A stretch of DNA of 64,000 bases from Thysanoteuthis rhombus (Eukaryota > Mollusca > Cephalopoda > Oegopsida > Thysanoteuthidae): contig OY735222.1 in assembly GCA_963457665.1 (NCBI GenBank), positions 43,586,543 to 43,650,542 on the forward strand, written 5' to 3'. The position numbers and the translations under genes were made by a program. The notes beneath the pieces are model-generated. The model was not told the DNA's origin and ran no database searches. It saw only the letters and a list, made by a program, of their open reading frames with translations. Positions within the stretch are counted from its first letter, which is position 1. Every line of letters starts with the position of its first letter. Below are positions 22,816 to 33,521 of the stretch, piece after piece.

Positions 22816-23759
22816 CTCTATTATCGCCGACCCCCTTCTGATTGCTTCGTGGCCTTTTCGTTAGGATCAGTCGTTTCTCGTCTTCAGTTGAATTACTGCC
22901 CCATGAACATTGCCCCATCTCAGGGGACCGGTCTCACGGGTAGCACTCTCTTATTGCATTGATTAATGTGTACGCCTGATGTCTGCAACAAAAAGCTACT
23001 TTTTCCCCTGTACTCTGACGTATGCATGTGGGGGGGACACATAGATTCTAGCCTTACGTCATACTTGACCCCGTGGGAAAGAAAGCATTCTATCTCTCTC
23101 CCCCTCTTTCTTCACCATCGTTGCCATCTCGAATCGACTTCAATAAGCCATACTGATGACACCGAAACCTCAAGACGGCAATTGCTGCGTCACCTCTACA
23201 AGAATCCTTTTCATTAATGATGGCAGCAGCTGCAATTTGAAGCAACACCTGAAAAGAATTTTCAACACAGAACTGCATTTCTTACCACCAAAAGCAGAAG
23301 CTGAAACGCCATAACAGGTTATCACTTTTCTTTGATGACCAGCACTTCAAGTTCGACGGCTCGGTGGACCTCAAGGGAAACAGATTCCGAAATTTACTTC
23401 TACACCCTTCTGAAGTCTCTTTTTTCCTGTAGGGGCGTGTTACAGTCCAGAATTCTCTGATGTGTTCGGCTGGGTGGTTGAGTTCAGCCAGCGTTAGATA
23501 TTTATCGCACTGCACAGAGTCAGACGATTGTTTTCTGCATCTATGATTATGGGCTGGTCTCAAGTCAGTCTGTTGGGTTTTGTTGCATAATCTCTAAATA
23601 TTACCTACCAAGTCCTGAATCTGAATAAAATACGCTCCTCTCAAAAGCAATTAACAAGCTGCAAGATAAAGTCTGGCCAATGGGAATAATTATATAATTT
23701 CAAAATATTACTTTTAACTTTCTAAATTCGTGTAGAATATGCACTTCTTGTAAGCAATC
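22816..23759. other. Unannotated sequence
   Basis: More GC-balanced than its surroundings. A plus frame at 22966-23217 and a minus frame at 23282-23563 (93 codons) have mixed composition, but neither matches anything I know. Confidence 0.35.
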
Positions 23760-24051
23760 GACGATGGAGAGACAACAAGACAGCACAGTACATCTGGGAA
23801 GAAACAAGAATCGGGGACATCATAGAATGCATTAAAAACTCAAATGGCAGTGGGTTGGCCATGTTGCACAAATGGCGGACAACCGATGGACATCTCGACT
23901 TACGACATGGATCCCCCGAGATCACAGGCAGATTATTAGATGGGGAGTCGAGCTAGGCAAATTCAGAAAGTACTGGTTCCTCAACGCTCATTGTAGAGAT
24001 GTGTCATGAATCCTGGGGAAGGACTGTGTCCAACTACGGGAGTTAAAAGAC

Positions 24052-24096
<45 letters not shown>

Positions 24097-24099
24097 GGA
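23760..24099 (+). mobile_element. RTE-like LINE 3' fragment (copy 6)
   Basis: Encodes a broken C-terminus (WRDNKTAQYIWEETRIGDII, then MADNRWTSRLTTWIPRDH and KFRKYWFLNAHCRD) and ends in an ATG repeat at about 24050-24099. A deletion removes the Arg-rich linker after RDH. Confidence 0.78.
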
Positions 24100-24555
24100 T
24101 GATATTTTTCATTATTTTCCGAATTTCAAAAATATTTGTCATCTACTAATAACTCAGAATTATTACTTGAAATAGTGCCGTCTTTATTTAAATGCTTATA
24201 AAAATAATACTTCCAGAATCATTAGAAAGTTTGGTTGATAAATCAAAAACATTAGAAAAGGCCATTAAAACCTATCAGTTTTTTTTTAAACTTTTTGTGA
24301 GTTTTTCTCTGAGATTCTAGGTTTCTTCCGTGAGTATACAGATGGTTTGTGTGTTCTTTGGCTTGAACGTATTGACAAGTGCAATAAATGAGTTCATACT
24401 TGTTTCTCAGTTACAATTTGAAGGGTCAAGTGAGCTGTTTGGAGCAGTTTTGTGGTGAACATTTTCCGGCATTTTTTTGTTTTGAGGGGTGTTAATTTAA
24501 ATAGCCGGACCTAAATATATTTGACAATGATACTCTTGTGTTTTAGGATGAAGTC
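24100..24555. other. Unannotated sequence
   Basis: AT-rich. It may be diverged RTE sequence downstream of the endonuclease fragment, but no motif is visible. Confidence 0.3.
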
Positions 24556-25105
24556 TGTTGGTTTTGTGGTTGGGGCTACGCCAAGACTACTTCTATTGTC
24601 TTCTTGAATAAAGTGTTCATGATTTTGGACATGTTTGCTGTCACGAAATTAACCAGATTTTCTCCCCTCTTGTTCCGTATTTTGTATCCCAACCAACATT
24701 TGGGCGTTGAAATCTCCCATAATGATGTAGTAGTATTTTTGTATGTTGTAGAGAGTCTCTGTCTCCTCCTTGGTGGACTGCTGTGAAGTGGGTGTGAACA
24801 CTTGAAGGATGTTCAGTTTTTACTTTGAGAACAAAACGGTGACACTGGCTCCACGATCTGAGACGATTTTGAATATTGCAATGTTTCTTTTGAGTTTTTT
24901 TTATGTATAAGAAAGCCAGCTCTACTTTGTTTTCTTTTTTCTCTTCTCTAGTTGTAGAAAATATATTTGCTCTTTAGTTCAATTGGTTCGGTATGCCTTC
25001 ACTGATACCGATACTGTCACATTTTAATCTTTTCTGCTTCATTTTCAAGACCGGCTAGGCACGTGTTTGTCAAGAGTTTTCTACGTTTTAGGTGCCATTG
25101 TACAA
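24556..25105 (-). pseudogene. Endonuclease (EEP/APE-type) domain of an RTE-like LINE
   Basis: Minus strand, high to low: an N-terminal segment (LAGLENEAEKIKCDSIGISE), then VELAFLYIKK, IVSDRGASVTVLFSK, an in-frame stop, LNILQVFTPTSQQSTKEETE and YYYIIMGDFNAQ. These correspond to the QxYAPT and GDFN motifs of exonuclease/endonuclease/phosphatase-fold nucleases. The GDFN catalytic Asp and Asn are kept at about 24700-24712. It then reads RNKRGENLVNF and IMNTLFKKTIE. This is the only 5' part of an RTE element in the window. I infer it belongs to the same family as the 3' fragments but cannot join them. Stops and frame changes make it dead. Confidence 0.72.
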
Positions 25106-25310
25106 AGTTGAACTCTTAGCGACCTTCTAGTGTGTTATGTTTGAGCACATCACCTCCACTCACGGATATGGTTAGGCCTTTGGGAACCGATGACCCAGCA
25201 GGAACGACAGGTATTTTTTTTCTTGATCGTGCGAACCATGGACGGTGATAGGATGTGCCCTACCACGCTGGCCAATGATATGCTGGGGGGGTATAGGCAG
25301 TAGGTTCTAG

Positions 25311-25835
25311 TTGGTTTTCAACCGCTATTCCCAGAATTTTAGTAATGAGAAGCTGATTAAGATTCAAAGTTTATTCAAGGAAGCATACAAAAAAGCTATA
25401 CATACATTTAGAAGTTTTTTTTTTCTCTGGATAATGTGGCGAATCAGAGCAGTAGCATTTCACCATCGTATGGTTTATAACTTTGAGACATATTCATACA
25501 TCTTGACATCTTTCCGTTGCTTCTGTCGTCTTCTATGTCTGCTGTTATTGTTTATTAATGGTCAGAGCGAAGCAAATATCTACTCACAGAACCTATTTGG
25601 CAATTGCATCAGCACCATTCGCAGTTCCCTCCAATTAAGTTGCTTCATAGATTCTCAGATTGAACTGAAGTTCGGTCCTGGGAAATTTCGGACCAAACAG
25701 CAACTTAGGTACACATCAATTCATAAAAAGTACCCTTATGCTGTCTACAACCTCAGTTGTTCCCTACTTAGAAAACTGACCCTCCCTCCATTATTTCAAG
25801 ATCAGACATTCTTAAACAGCCTGGACCGGTTCTAA
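25311..25835 (+). CDS. Candidate open frame, 174 codons, possible signal peptide inside
   Basis: The second longest complex open frame. From an internal Met at about residue 54 it reads MVYNFETYSYILTSFRCFCR, then LLCLLLLFINGQSEANIYSQ. That looks like a signal peptide with a cleavage site after GQS, followed by about 95 residues with four cysteines. No family was recognised. A chance frame remains possible. Confidence 0.18.
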   Translation: MVFNRYSQNFSNEKLIKIQSLFKEAYKKAIHTFRSFFFLWIMWRIRAVAFHHRMVYNFETYSYILTSFRCFCRLLCLLLLFINGQSEANIYSQNLFGNCISTIRSSLQLSCFIDSQIELKFGPGKFRTKQQLRYTSIHKKYPYAVYNLSCSLLRKLTLPPLFQDQTFLNSLDRF

Positions 25836-26365
25836 ATATGGTTGAATATTTGAATGTACGAAGATGATTTTAACGATAAGCCGTTCGAAAATTGTCGGTC
25901 CAAGAAATTGAATTTATCTGTTGACTCTGCCTATTTGATATAAACGGAACCGTTTCTAAATAATGAAGTTTTTGCTTGATCTAGTTGATTGCGATGTAAA
26001 TATAACCTGATTTTCGTGGAAGGTTATGGATTGCTTATTGATTACTTGACCTGTGATTCTGCCATAACAAGAGCTGGGGGTGCCCAGTTATTATATTATT
26101 AGTATAATACGCGTCAGAAATGACAGGATTAGTTGCGTGTGGATCAATACTTCCGTCTGGGATCATTGTAACTGAGTACTAAGACCAAAGTGTCGCTCAC
26201 CTAAACTTGTGATACATATTTCCACTCACCCTCTCCGCAGGTTGATTCTATTTCTATCTGAAGTTCTGAAAATTCCTGACTGCACATAGAATTCATAGTG
26301 ACCCCGTACGAGTACATGAGCTAAATATTAGGAAGATGGAGTGTTCGTCATTTTACATTTAGGGT
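25836..26365. other. Unannotated sequence
   Basis: No coding or repeat match. Short palindromic AACCGTTTC/GAACCGGTTC-like patches occur. Confidence 0.4.
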
Positions 26366-26366
26366 T

Positions 26367-26727
26367 AACGACGGAACGACGTATTTACTTGCCCTTCTAC
26401 TAGATGTGACACAAGGTCGTTGTTAATGTGGGATCCCTGCCACGGGAGCTCTGAATAGAATACTCCAGTCCCCGTAAGTATTGCTGCAAAGGCGTCAGAG
26501 CAAGCCTGAACCATCCTTTTTAGTGCAATGGGACAGTACTATTCCAGGGCGTACTGCTCCCTCGAGACTGAGCAGAGTAGTTTTTTGAAGCCACAGGAAG
26601 GATCCTAGGCCCCTTACGCTTATCAATGCCGAGCCTCAATAACCTATCATTGGCTATGTCATTGCACCAGTGCAAGCTCTGGCCTCGGGGAACCATAGCG
26701 ACTGTCGTAGCCGTAAACGACGGAACG
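26367..26727. repeat. Insertion-like block flanked by 12-bp direct repeat
   Basis: AACGACGGAACG occurs at 26367-26378 and again at 26716-26727. The 337 bp between are clearly more GC-rich than their surroundings. This looks like a target-site duplication around a short non-autonomous element. No tail, inverted ends or clear pol III boxes were seen, so the class is unknown. Confidence 0.4.
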
Positions 26728-26730
26728 TAA

Positions 26731-27600
26731 CTTCCTTATCAATGCTTAACGTGGCTAGCGTTTGTAGAGATCGTAGATTGCAATGAAACCTTTTTTCAGC
26801 TCTTCTTTCGTTTGATAAATCCCGTAGCTATAAATAAAGTCGGATTTGTGGTTGGAAAAAGTCACTTGGAAAATGAGAAGATATTTCTTGGTTTCTGAAC
26901 CTGGACCAAAGAGGTTTCCACTGAGTTATTCTTGGACTTGGATTTAAAAACAGATAAATCTGATACTACCTATATTAATCGCATAGCAACGGAGTCTTTC
27001 ATTTCCAACGGCTTTACTTACATGTGACTAAGTTTCATTTTCTTTCTGCGATGAAATCTGGGAATAAATATCATCTTGGAGTTCAAAAAACTCAGCTCCG
27101 ATAATTCCTGATCCTAAACGAACATTTTTTATCTTCATCGAAAAACATTCAGAATACTGATCTGATCAGAAAGTGAAGATAGCCACGCATAAATAAAGCA
27201 AGTTAAACGAAGTAGGATACAAGGCAAAATGTTCAGAGCACTTATTTTACAAAATTGGCTTACAAACTATGCCATTGACTGACCCTGTCAAGGTTGATCG
27301 GGTCGGTAACAGCTTTCAGATGCCACTGCCTGCACAGTCAAAATTGTTATCGGTCAATTGTTCTCTGGCCACTCTGTCCTTTGTAATATACCAGTGGGAA
27401 AATATTTCGTTGGGACAATGGAAAAGAGCGCCGGGAAAATGCCTTTCCTACTGCTAAGATGGGAAATAGGAAGACAATCTACCATATTTAAGATGAACAG
27501 CTGAAAGACTCTGAAGGAATTAGGTACATTACATCATTTTCTCGATCAATATCTCGCATCTACTTATAAGGTACGGACGAAACGAAGACACAGAGCTGAA
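26731..27600. other. Unannotated sequence
   Basis: No repeat copy or credible coding frame was recognised. Confidence 0.4.
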
Positions 27601-27614
27601 GATAGTAGACCACA

Positions 27615-27852
27615 ACATCAACCCTGTACAACGAATCCCCATGAAATCCTTAAAAGATGAAATCAAGTGAACAATCATTCTAAATTGACAAGCTTCCGGT
27701 AGAGCAAGAACAGGAAAATCCCTCTAATCGTAAAAAGGAGGGGCTACAACTAATATATCCCCCTGATAATCGCCTATGGAGCTGAATAATGGAACCTAAG
27801 CAAAAGATTGACTCTGAAACTGGAATCCATATAATGTGCACATGAGCGAATC
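27615..27852 (+). mobile_element. RTE-like LINE fragment (copy 7)
   Basis: Matches 32940-33170: CCCCATGAAATCC, GATGAAATCAAG, AGAGCAAGAACAGGAAAATC, IIAYGAE-type coding near 27770, and ATGGAACCTAAGCAAAAGAT. It stops near 27852, where a different dispersed repeat begins, so it is cut at both ends. Confidence 0.6.
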
Positions 27853-28690
27853 CTTCCTCCTTACAGCATACCCCTCATCCGAACTCTCTGACTGTCCTGG
27901 ATATTAGCAGCAAGAAATTAATTGATGCTTATTCTCATTGGTCGATTCGTTTCTTTTATCCAGTCCTGGGAATAGTTTCAATTGACGCCGGACATTCGTC
28001 AGTAACTCAGTTCGTACGGTTCAAATTGCAAGAATATAACATAGAAATAGACTACAAATACTTATGTACCTTGCATAAATAAATCACGTGCGTATACCAG
28101 AACTAATTATGCAAAAAATATATCTGGAAAAAAAGTGAATCGTTTAATTAAAATGAATTTTAAAAAATACCAGCACAAGCTTTGGACATTGTTAGTCAAA
28201 ATTGACCTGGCAGATCTCCCGGGATGAAATCGGTGTTGTCTGGATTTTATGCTAAATAATCAAAAGATATTAACAATTTTTGTGGTGAGGATATGAAAAT
28301 TATTTGTTGACCTAAGGGTTCAAAAGACGTTTGGGATGACCTCAGAAGTAGAGAGATGATAAGTGGGAAAAATGGTCGATGGGACATGCTGCTGTCTGAA
28401 CCCTCCAATCGCTCCCGTGGAAAATGAAATAGAGAGGAATTTTTTTAAAAGAACAAACAAGTCGTTCTTACATTGTTCCTGCATAGTGCTGTGCACATAC
28501 AGAAGTGAAGGTTGTTTCCCCAAAAAATGTGACCGGAGATCCACACAAGTGGGCCATTCGTTTGGCTGCCGTGGTTCGATTATAGATTGGCTAAAAGTAT
28601 CTTCCCAATGAATGATTATCAACTGGTATTACGCGGTCGGCATAAATTTCGTTGGGTTTAATGTTCAAAGATTCAGTAAAGATACGAATG
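27850..28690 (+). repeat. Dispersed repeat D, copy 1
   Basis: Collinear with 42470-43110. Shared blocks are CCTTCCTCC, CATAT/CCCTCATC, TGTACCTTGCATAAATAAAT and TGCCGTGGTTCGATTATAGA. Later blocks are CCAATGAATGATTATC and TAATGTTCAAAGATTCAGTA. A run of about 180 bp in this copy (around 28300-28500) has no clear counterpart in copy 2. Confidence 0.6.
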
Positions 28691-29235
28691 AAATAAATGA
28701 ATCACACTGCTCAGTGATCATTAAAGAGAGGAGTTATTTAAATTCGCTACTGCTCTAGGACTTCGGGATGACCCTATCGGATAAACTGTTTGATTCTCTT
28801 GGTTCTCTTTCTGTAACCATGGACTCTTCCACTTGAAATCAACAATTTTCAGTGACATCAGCAAATATGTCTGTACTGGCTATTTGTTTGAAGATGAGTA
28901 ATGGCCTGACCCCGACCAGACATTGTTGAAAACATGACAGATGATAGAAATTTGATGGAAATTACATATTGGTGGAAATATCGGAGGAAACGTGCTTTTG
29001 CAAATTCTACCACTGACTACCTGTTTATTGATCTGCTCTCCACAAAACTCAAATAATGTGATCAAAATCAGGAAATGAAGAGACTAAATAAAGATCTGTT
29101 ATTAACTTCGACGACAGTCGACAGTTCTTTGAATGCCCAAAGGCTTTTTGTTCAGGACAAATTTGAATTGGTTCATAACGTTCGTAAGAAAGAGAGGATC
29201 GAGAGACAATGGCTGAAGTAAGAGAAATAATTTTT
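28691..29235. other. Unannotated sequence
   Basis: No match was recognised. Confidence 0.4.
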
Positions 29236-29630
29236 CAAGTCACACTATGACGTAATATTCCTATTTAGATCAATTCTCGAGTTTGGAAAAATTAAAAAGT
29301 ACAATGAAGAAAACAAAAATAGGAAAGGGGGGAAGAAAGAAAGAAAGAAAGAAAAAAAGAAAGAAGGAAAGTAACCCGTATAATGTTTATAACTAATGTA
29401 TTCTCTTCATATGCATACGTAGTTATAAATCTTTCAACTTCCCCCCTCAAAAAATATACTATATTCCAGATGATATAGATTTCCATCTTTGGACATTTTA
29501 ACGGGGAATAAGTTGAAGGATCAATTTGAAAAAAAAAAGTTGTATTTCAGAACCAAATGTAGACAAATACTGCTAATGCTGTCAAAAATTGTATACACAA
29601 CGTCGCAGGTTCAGAACAATTTTCGGTTGG
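29236..29630 (+). repeat. Dispersed repeat family F, copy 2
   Basis: Shares TCACACTATGACGTAATATT, CAATTCTCGAG, CATTTTAACGGGGAATAAGT and ACACAACGTCGCAGGTTCAG with 17830-18150. A GAAA-repeat patch (29335-29370) is inserted in this copy. Confidence 0.55.
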
Positions 29631-30555
29631 ACCCCTTTTTTTCTAATCTTTTTACTTTACCAAGTTCCTAAGAACGACCTCACTTAGTCCCCAAAAGGCT
29701 GTATATGTTAGCAAAATTCACATACGGTGTTCCCTTTCGCAAAAAAAATCTGGGTTCCGAATCCGCTATCAAAAAATAATAACGATCTGTTTCTGTGTTG
29801 ATTGGATTCCAACATAAAGGAATTCTGGTAAAGCTGGACAGAGGGCCTGATATGCCCGAAATCTTACACAGATAAAAACACAAAAGTACAAATTTCCACT
29901 GAAAAGTCTTTTTTAACGATCACCGATAAACAATTAGAACAAATCACACAACAAGCAACTTTAAACGGAAATTTATTTCCTGCCGCAGCAAAAATATCAA
30001 TTGTCCGAATTTTCCCCAACTGTTTTGAGTGATTGTTGATGAACAGTTGCCTTCCCGGCCTCCTGGCCCCTACGTCTCTGACTTTCAAGAGTGATTACTG
30101 ATATCTGTGCTACTATTAGTATACTGCCAGTTATATGTGCCATTGTAAAATGAGAATGATGCAAATAATGAAATTCAAAAATAGAAATGTCTAAGTGAGT
30201 GACGTATCATTGCTTGCATCAAAAGTATTCGGTGTGTGCCTCCACGAATCGACAACAAGGTCGTATTGAATTCCATTTGTAAAGAAATACTTCAACGTGC
30301 AACGCTATTATTGTTCCTGTGTTATGAGTCTTTTTTTCCTTCCAAATGAAACGATTTGAAAAAAGGAAATAGTGAGTCGGTTTCAATTGAAGAGTCTATG
30401 GTTGAGAATGGTGGCTCGGGGCTGGGGGCTATTCTCATCAGCAGGATTTTTAACCTCGAATAGATGGGTCAAGCATTACTGACAGCAAAACAACACTAAT
30501 CAATATTGAGTAGATATTAACTTGGCAAGAGTTGGTATCATACAATCTATAATGG
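29631..30555. other. Unannotated sequence
   Basis: Two short minus frames are present (29680-29883, 29864-30088) with no recognised family. Confidence 0.35.
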
Positions 30556-30622
30556 GAGATCCAACAAGGATCGAACCCACTAACAACGGTCAGCAAGATC
30601 GTTAGCTGATCATTGATGTACA
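30556..30622 (-). mobile_element. tRNA-like SINE unit, first of a tandem pair
   Basis: The minus strand reads GATCAGCTAACGATCTTGCT, then TAGTGGGTTCGATCCTTG. The box B GGGTTCGATCC is perfect at about 30568-30579. A second copy of the unit follows about 137 bp away in the same orientation. Confidence 0.5.
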
Positions 30623-30694
30623 ACATGCGTTCTTATTTTTTTGTTTTCATATGCTTACTAAGCACAGTGTAGTATCAGACCATCAATCGTGGTG

Positions 30695-30760
30695 AATCTA
30701 GTGAGGATCGAACCCATGAACACAGCTCAGCAAGATTAGCTTGGTGATCATCTTAAAGTA
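30695..30760 (-). mobile_element. tRNA-like SINE unit, second of a tandem pair
   Basis: The minus strand reads GATCACCAAGCTAATCTTGC, then TGAGCTGTGTTCATGGGTTC and GATCCTCAC. The flanks (TATCA..CAATC on the plus strand) are shared with the first unit, so the whole of roughly 137 bp is duplicated. Confidence 0.5.
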
Positions 30761-30764
30761 TAAT

Positions 30765-31490
30765 TGGAGGTTCATTGCTCACCAGATTAACAAAAAAGCT
30801 ATGCTCTTAGCATTATGCTGTGTAGTCAAGACCTGTTGGATCAAAGTTTGCCCTGTGACCAAGCCTTGGAGGTTTATGCCTTTGCAAAAATAGTTTTGAG
30901 GACAACAGATAATTTGAGGAAGTTCCGGTCTTACATATTCCCACCATGAATCGACCTTGTGTCATATTTTGTTCTCGGGGGGATTCAACTAAATAGGAGC
31001 TGGCATATCATTACTATACAACGTGTGCCCAGGACCAGTCACGGATATATTGAGACGAGTATTTTTTTTAGAAAAATGTACCATAACCATTTACCAGAAA
31101 CAGTGCTTAGTTCGAAACAGTGAATAGGAGAATTTCAACTCCTCATGACCAGCGAACCAAGGAAAAAACAGTTTCGTGTCAAAGTAGATTATTTATGTGT
31201 AAATAAAAAGTATACGATAGCTATTATCCCTTTCAAACTTTGCTCTTTCTGATATTCATATGTTTTTCTCACTTTATGTGATAGGAAATGTGCATATTTA
31301 CCCGTTATCCATCTGAAAATAACTAGATTTTAAATTATCACTGTCCTGGTCTCTAGAGCAAAGTTTAGAGGAAAATAACACCCATTATCCTGGGACAAAA
31401 AAGTAATCTAAAAATTTCCACAGTGTTATTAGTGCCGGTTACTTGATACGCTTACAGGACTTGCTTAAAAGTATTCTTTCAGCAGCGGAA
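30765..31490. other. Unannotated sequence
   Basis: No match was recognised. Confidence 0.4.
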
Positions 31491-31494
31491 GGGT

Positions 31495-31975
31495 TTTATA
31501 TATGAAAAAAGAAAGAAAAGGTGGACTGAATAGAGAAAGGAATGTCCGGAACAGAAGGGTCAAAATAGAAAGGGTGTAGATTAGAAATATGATGTACCTG
31601 CAGATGAAAGATTGCAAAACAATTGAGAGAAGCAGAAAGAAATAAGATGGGAAGAATGAAAGAACAAAAGAAAAGAGGGAGAAAGGAAGGAAATAAAGAA
31701 AGAAGATAAGAAACAAACAAAGAAAAAAAAGGAAAGCAACAAAGTGAAAGGACAAAGAAAAAGGTGAGATTGCTTGAAGAAAAAGACTTTTTAACTTCTC
31801 AAAAATAAATTCTCAATGAAAAGTGAAGAGAAGCAAAACGGTGAGAAAGAAAGAAATGAGATAAACGAGAAAGAAAGAAAGAAAGCGTGAAATGAAGACA
31901 GAAAGAAAGAAAGGAATGAGAGAACAATGAAATGAAAATTTAATGGAAGAAAGAAAGAAGCGAAGAATGATAGGA
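31495..31975. repeat. Purine-rich (GAAA-type) tract
   Basis: About 480 bp of mostly A and G with many GAAAGAAA and AAGGAAAG units. The SFFLF-rich minus frames across it are composition artefacts. Confidence 0.85.
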
Positions 31976-32148
31976 CAAAATCCTTAGTCGTGATTGGTGG
32001 CCACAGTGGTTCGATTGAAATATTACATTCAACGCTCGATCTTGAAGGAGCTCAGGATATTAAATGAAACTAGTAAGCCAAGACTAAGTGGAGTCACAAC
32101 AAGGGAGAAACAGGATGATCGGTCTTGGCCATTGCTCCAAGAAATAAG

Positions 32149-32151
<3 letters not shown>

Positions 32152-32228
<77 letters not shown>
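32152..32228. repeat. (TA)n microsatellite
   Basis: About 38 TA units. Confidence 0.98.
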
Positions 32229-32229
<1 letters not shown>

Positions 32230-32231
<2 letters not shown>

Positions 32232-32938
32232 TGAGCGAATTAAATATACATATATACATTTGATTTGACTACTACAGTGACTATTGTACTAACCCAAGTT
32301 GCACACCAACACCAAATCAGTCCCACCCAAACCCGTACCCTGACAACCACAGCTTCTTCACCCATCTCCACTCGTTTCCTATCCCTGACCGTAACCCCAT
32401 GTCCACACCCCCATCTTCTCAAAATTTCCTCTGCAGCTCCACCTACCCACCTTCTCGGCACTTTGTCCGTCGCCATGATATGCAAAGATAGATTTTTCTG
32501 TCAGGCGGCCTGCCAACATTTTTACGATTCATCACTGTTCTGGGCAGAAGAATATCTTTCGGTGGTCCAACACCGACACCCACTTTGACGTTGGTGTAGA
32601 CTCAGATGGGGTAGGTAGGGGCCACGGCCCAGGAAACTGCATAATTGAAAAAAGATACTAACACTGGAAAACAACAAGAGAAAAAGAAAAAAAGAAAAAA
32701 ATATGGGCCTGGGAACATGAATAATACCGGATGCATAGTTATGTATTTGTGAACTCAAGTTGATATTTACACTGCTAGGTTATGCTAGCTTTTGCAAGTA
32801 CCCTAATAAACAGATTGTGACGGAAGGGTTAGAAGGTTTTAAATGGTCATTATTCCAACTCGGACGATGGAAAAAAAACTGACCAAAGAAAGTTTTATCA
32901 AGATGCCCACAGAGTGACGTGAAATAATGTAAATTTAC
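32230..32938. other. Unannotated sequence, C-rich first half
   Basis: 32290-32620 is richer in C than its surroundings, with open frames on both strands. No motif was recognised. Confidence 0.35.
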
Positions 32939-32939
32939 A

Positions 32940-33521
32940 ATACCCCAGAAGAAGTGATTCCCCATGAAACCCACTAAAGAAGAAATCAAGCGGAAAATCA
33001 CTCTAAGATGGCGAGTCTTCAGCAGAGCAAGCTCAATCTTCAAAAACAAGAAGATCCCAATAATCCTAAAAAGAAGAGTATACAACCAATGCATCCTCCC
33101 GATAGTCACTTATGGAGCTGGAACATGGAACATAACCAAAAGACTGACCCACAAACTGAGAAGTATGCAACGTGTTCATGAGAGAATCATGCTTAACTTC
33201 CCATGGAGAGATCACAAGACAGCACAGTATATCAGGAAGAAAACAGGAGTCGGAGATATACAATCCATCGGAAAACTTTGATGGCAATGGGCATGTCATG
33301 TTGCAAGAATGGCAGACAACTGATGGACATCACGGCTCACATCACGACTCCCCAGAGATTACATACGAAACCGAAGCCGACAGAATACAAGATGGAGAGA
33401 TGAACTAGACAAAGTCAGAAAATACTGGCTCTGCGACGCCCATGATAGAGAATTGTGGCAGATCCTGAGGAAGGTCTATTCCAACGAAGGACGATACAAG
33501 ACCGATGATGATGATGATGAG
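32940..33521 (+). mobile_element. RTE-like LINE 3' end, best-preserved C-terminus (copy 8)
   Basis: An open frame at 32964-33281 encodes the end of an RTE reverse transcriptase: EEIKRKITLRWRVFSRASSI, KKIPIILKRRVYNQCILPIV, TYGAGTWNITKRL, RSMQRVHERIMLNFPWRDHK and TAQYIRKKTGVGDI. A stop follows IGKL. The remainder (WQWACHVARMADN, WTSRLTSRLPRDYI, NTRWRDELDKVRKYWLCDAH, DRELWQILRKVYSNEG) follows with shifts, ending in ATGATGATG at 33503-33521. This is the reference for recognising the other fragments. Confidence 0.85.

Noticed and set aside
23282..23563. 93-codon minus frame with balanced composition.
   Set aside because: Protein-like to the eye, but with no recognised motif or splice borders, so not listed as a gene.
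28363..28611. 82-codon plus frame inside repeat D with many Cys.
   Set aside because: The segment is mostly unmatched in the second copy of D, and the mirror frame on the other strand is longer. No coding pattern.
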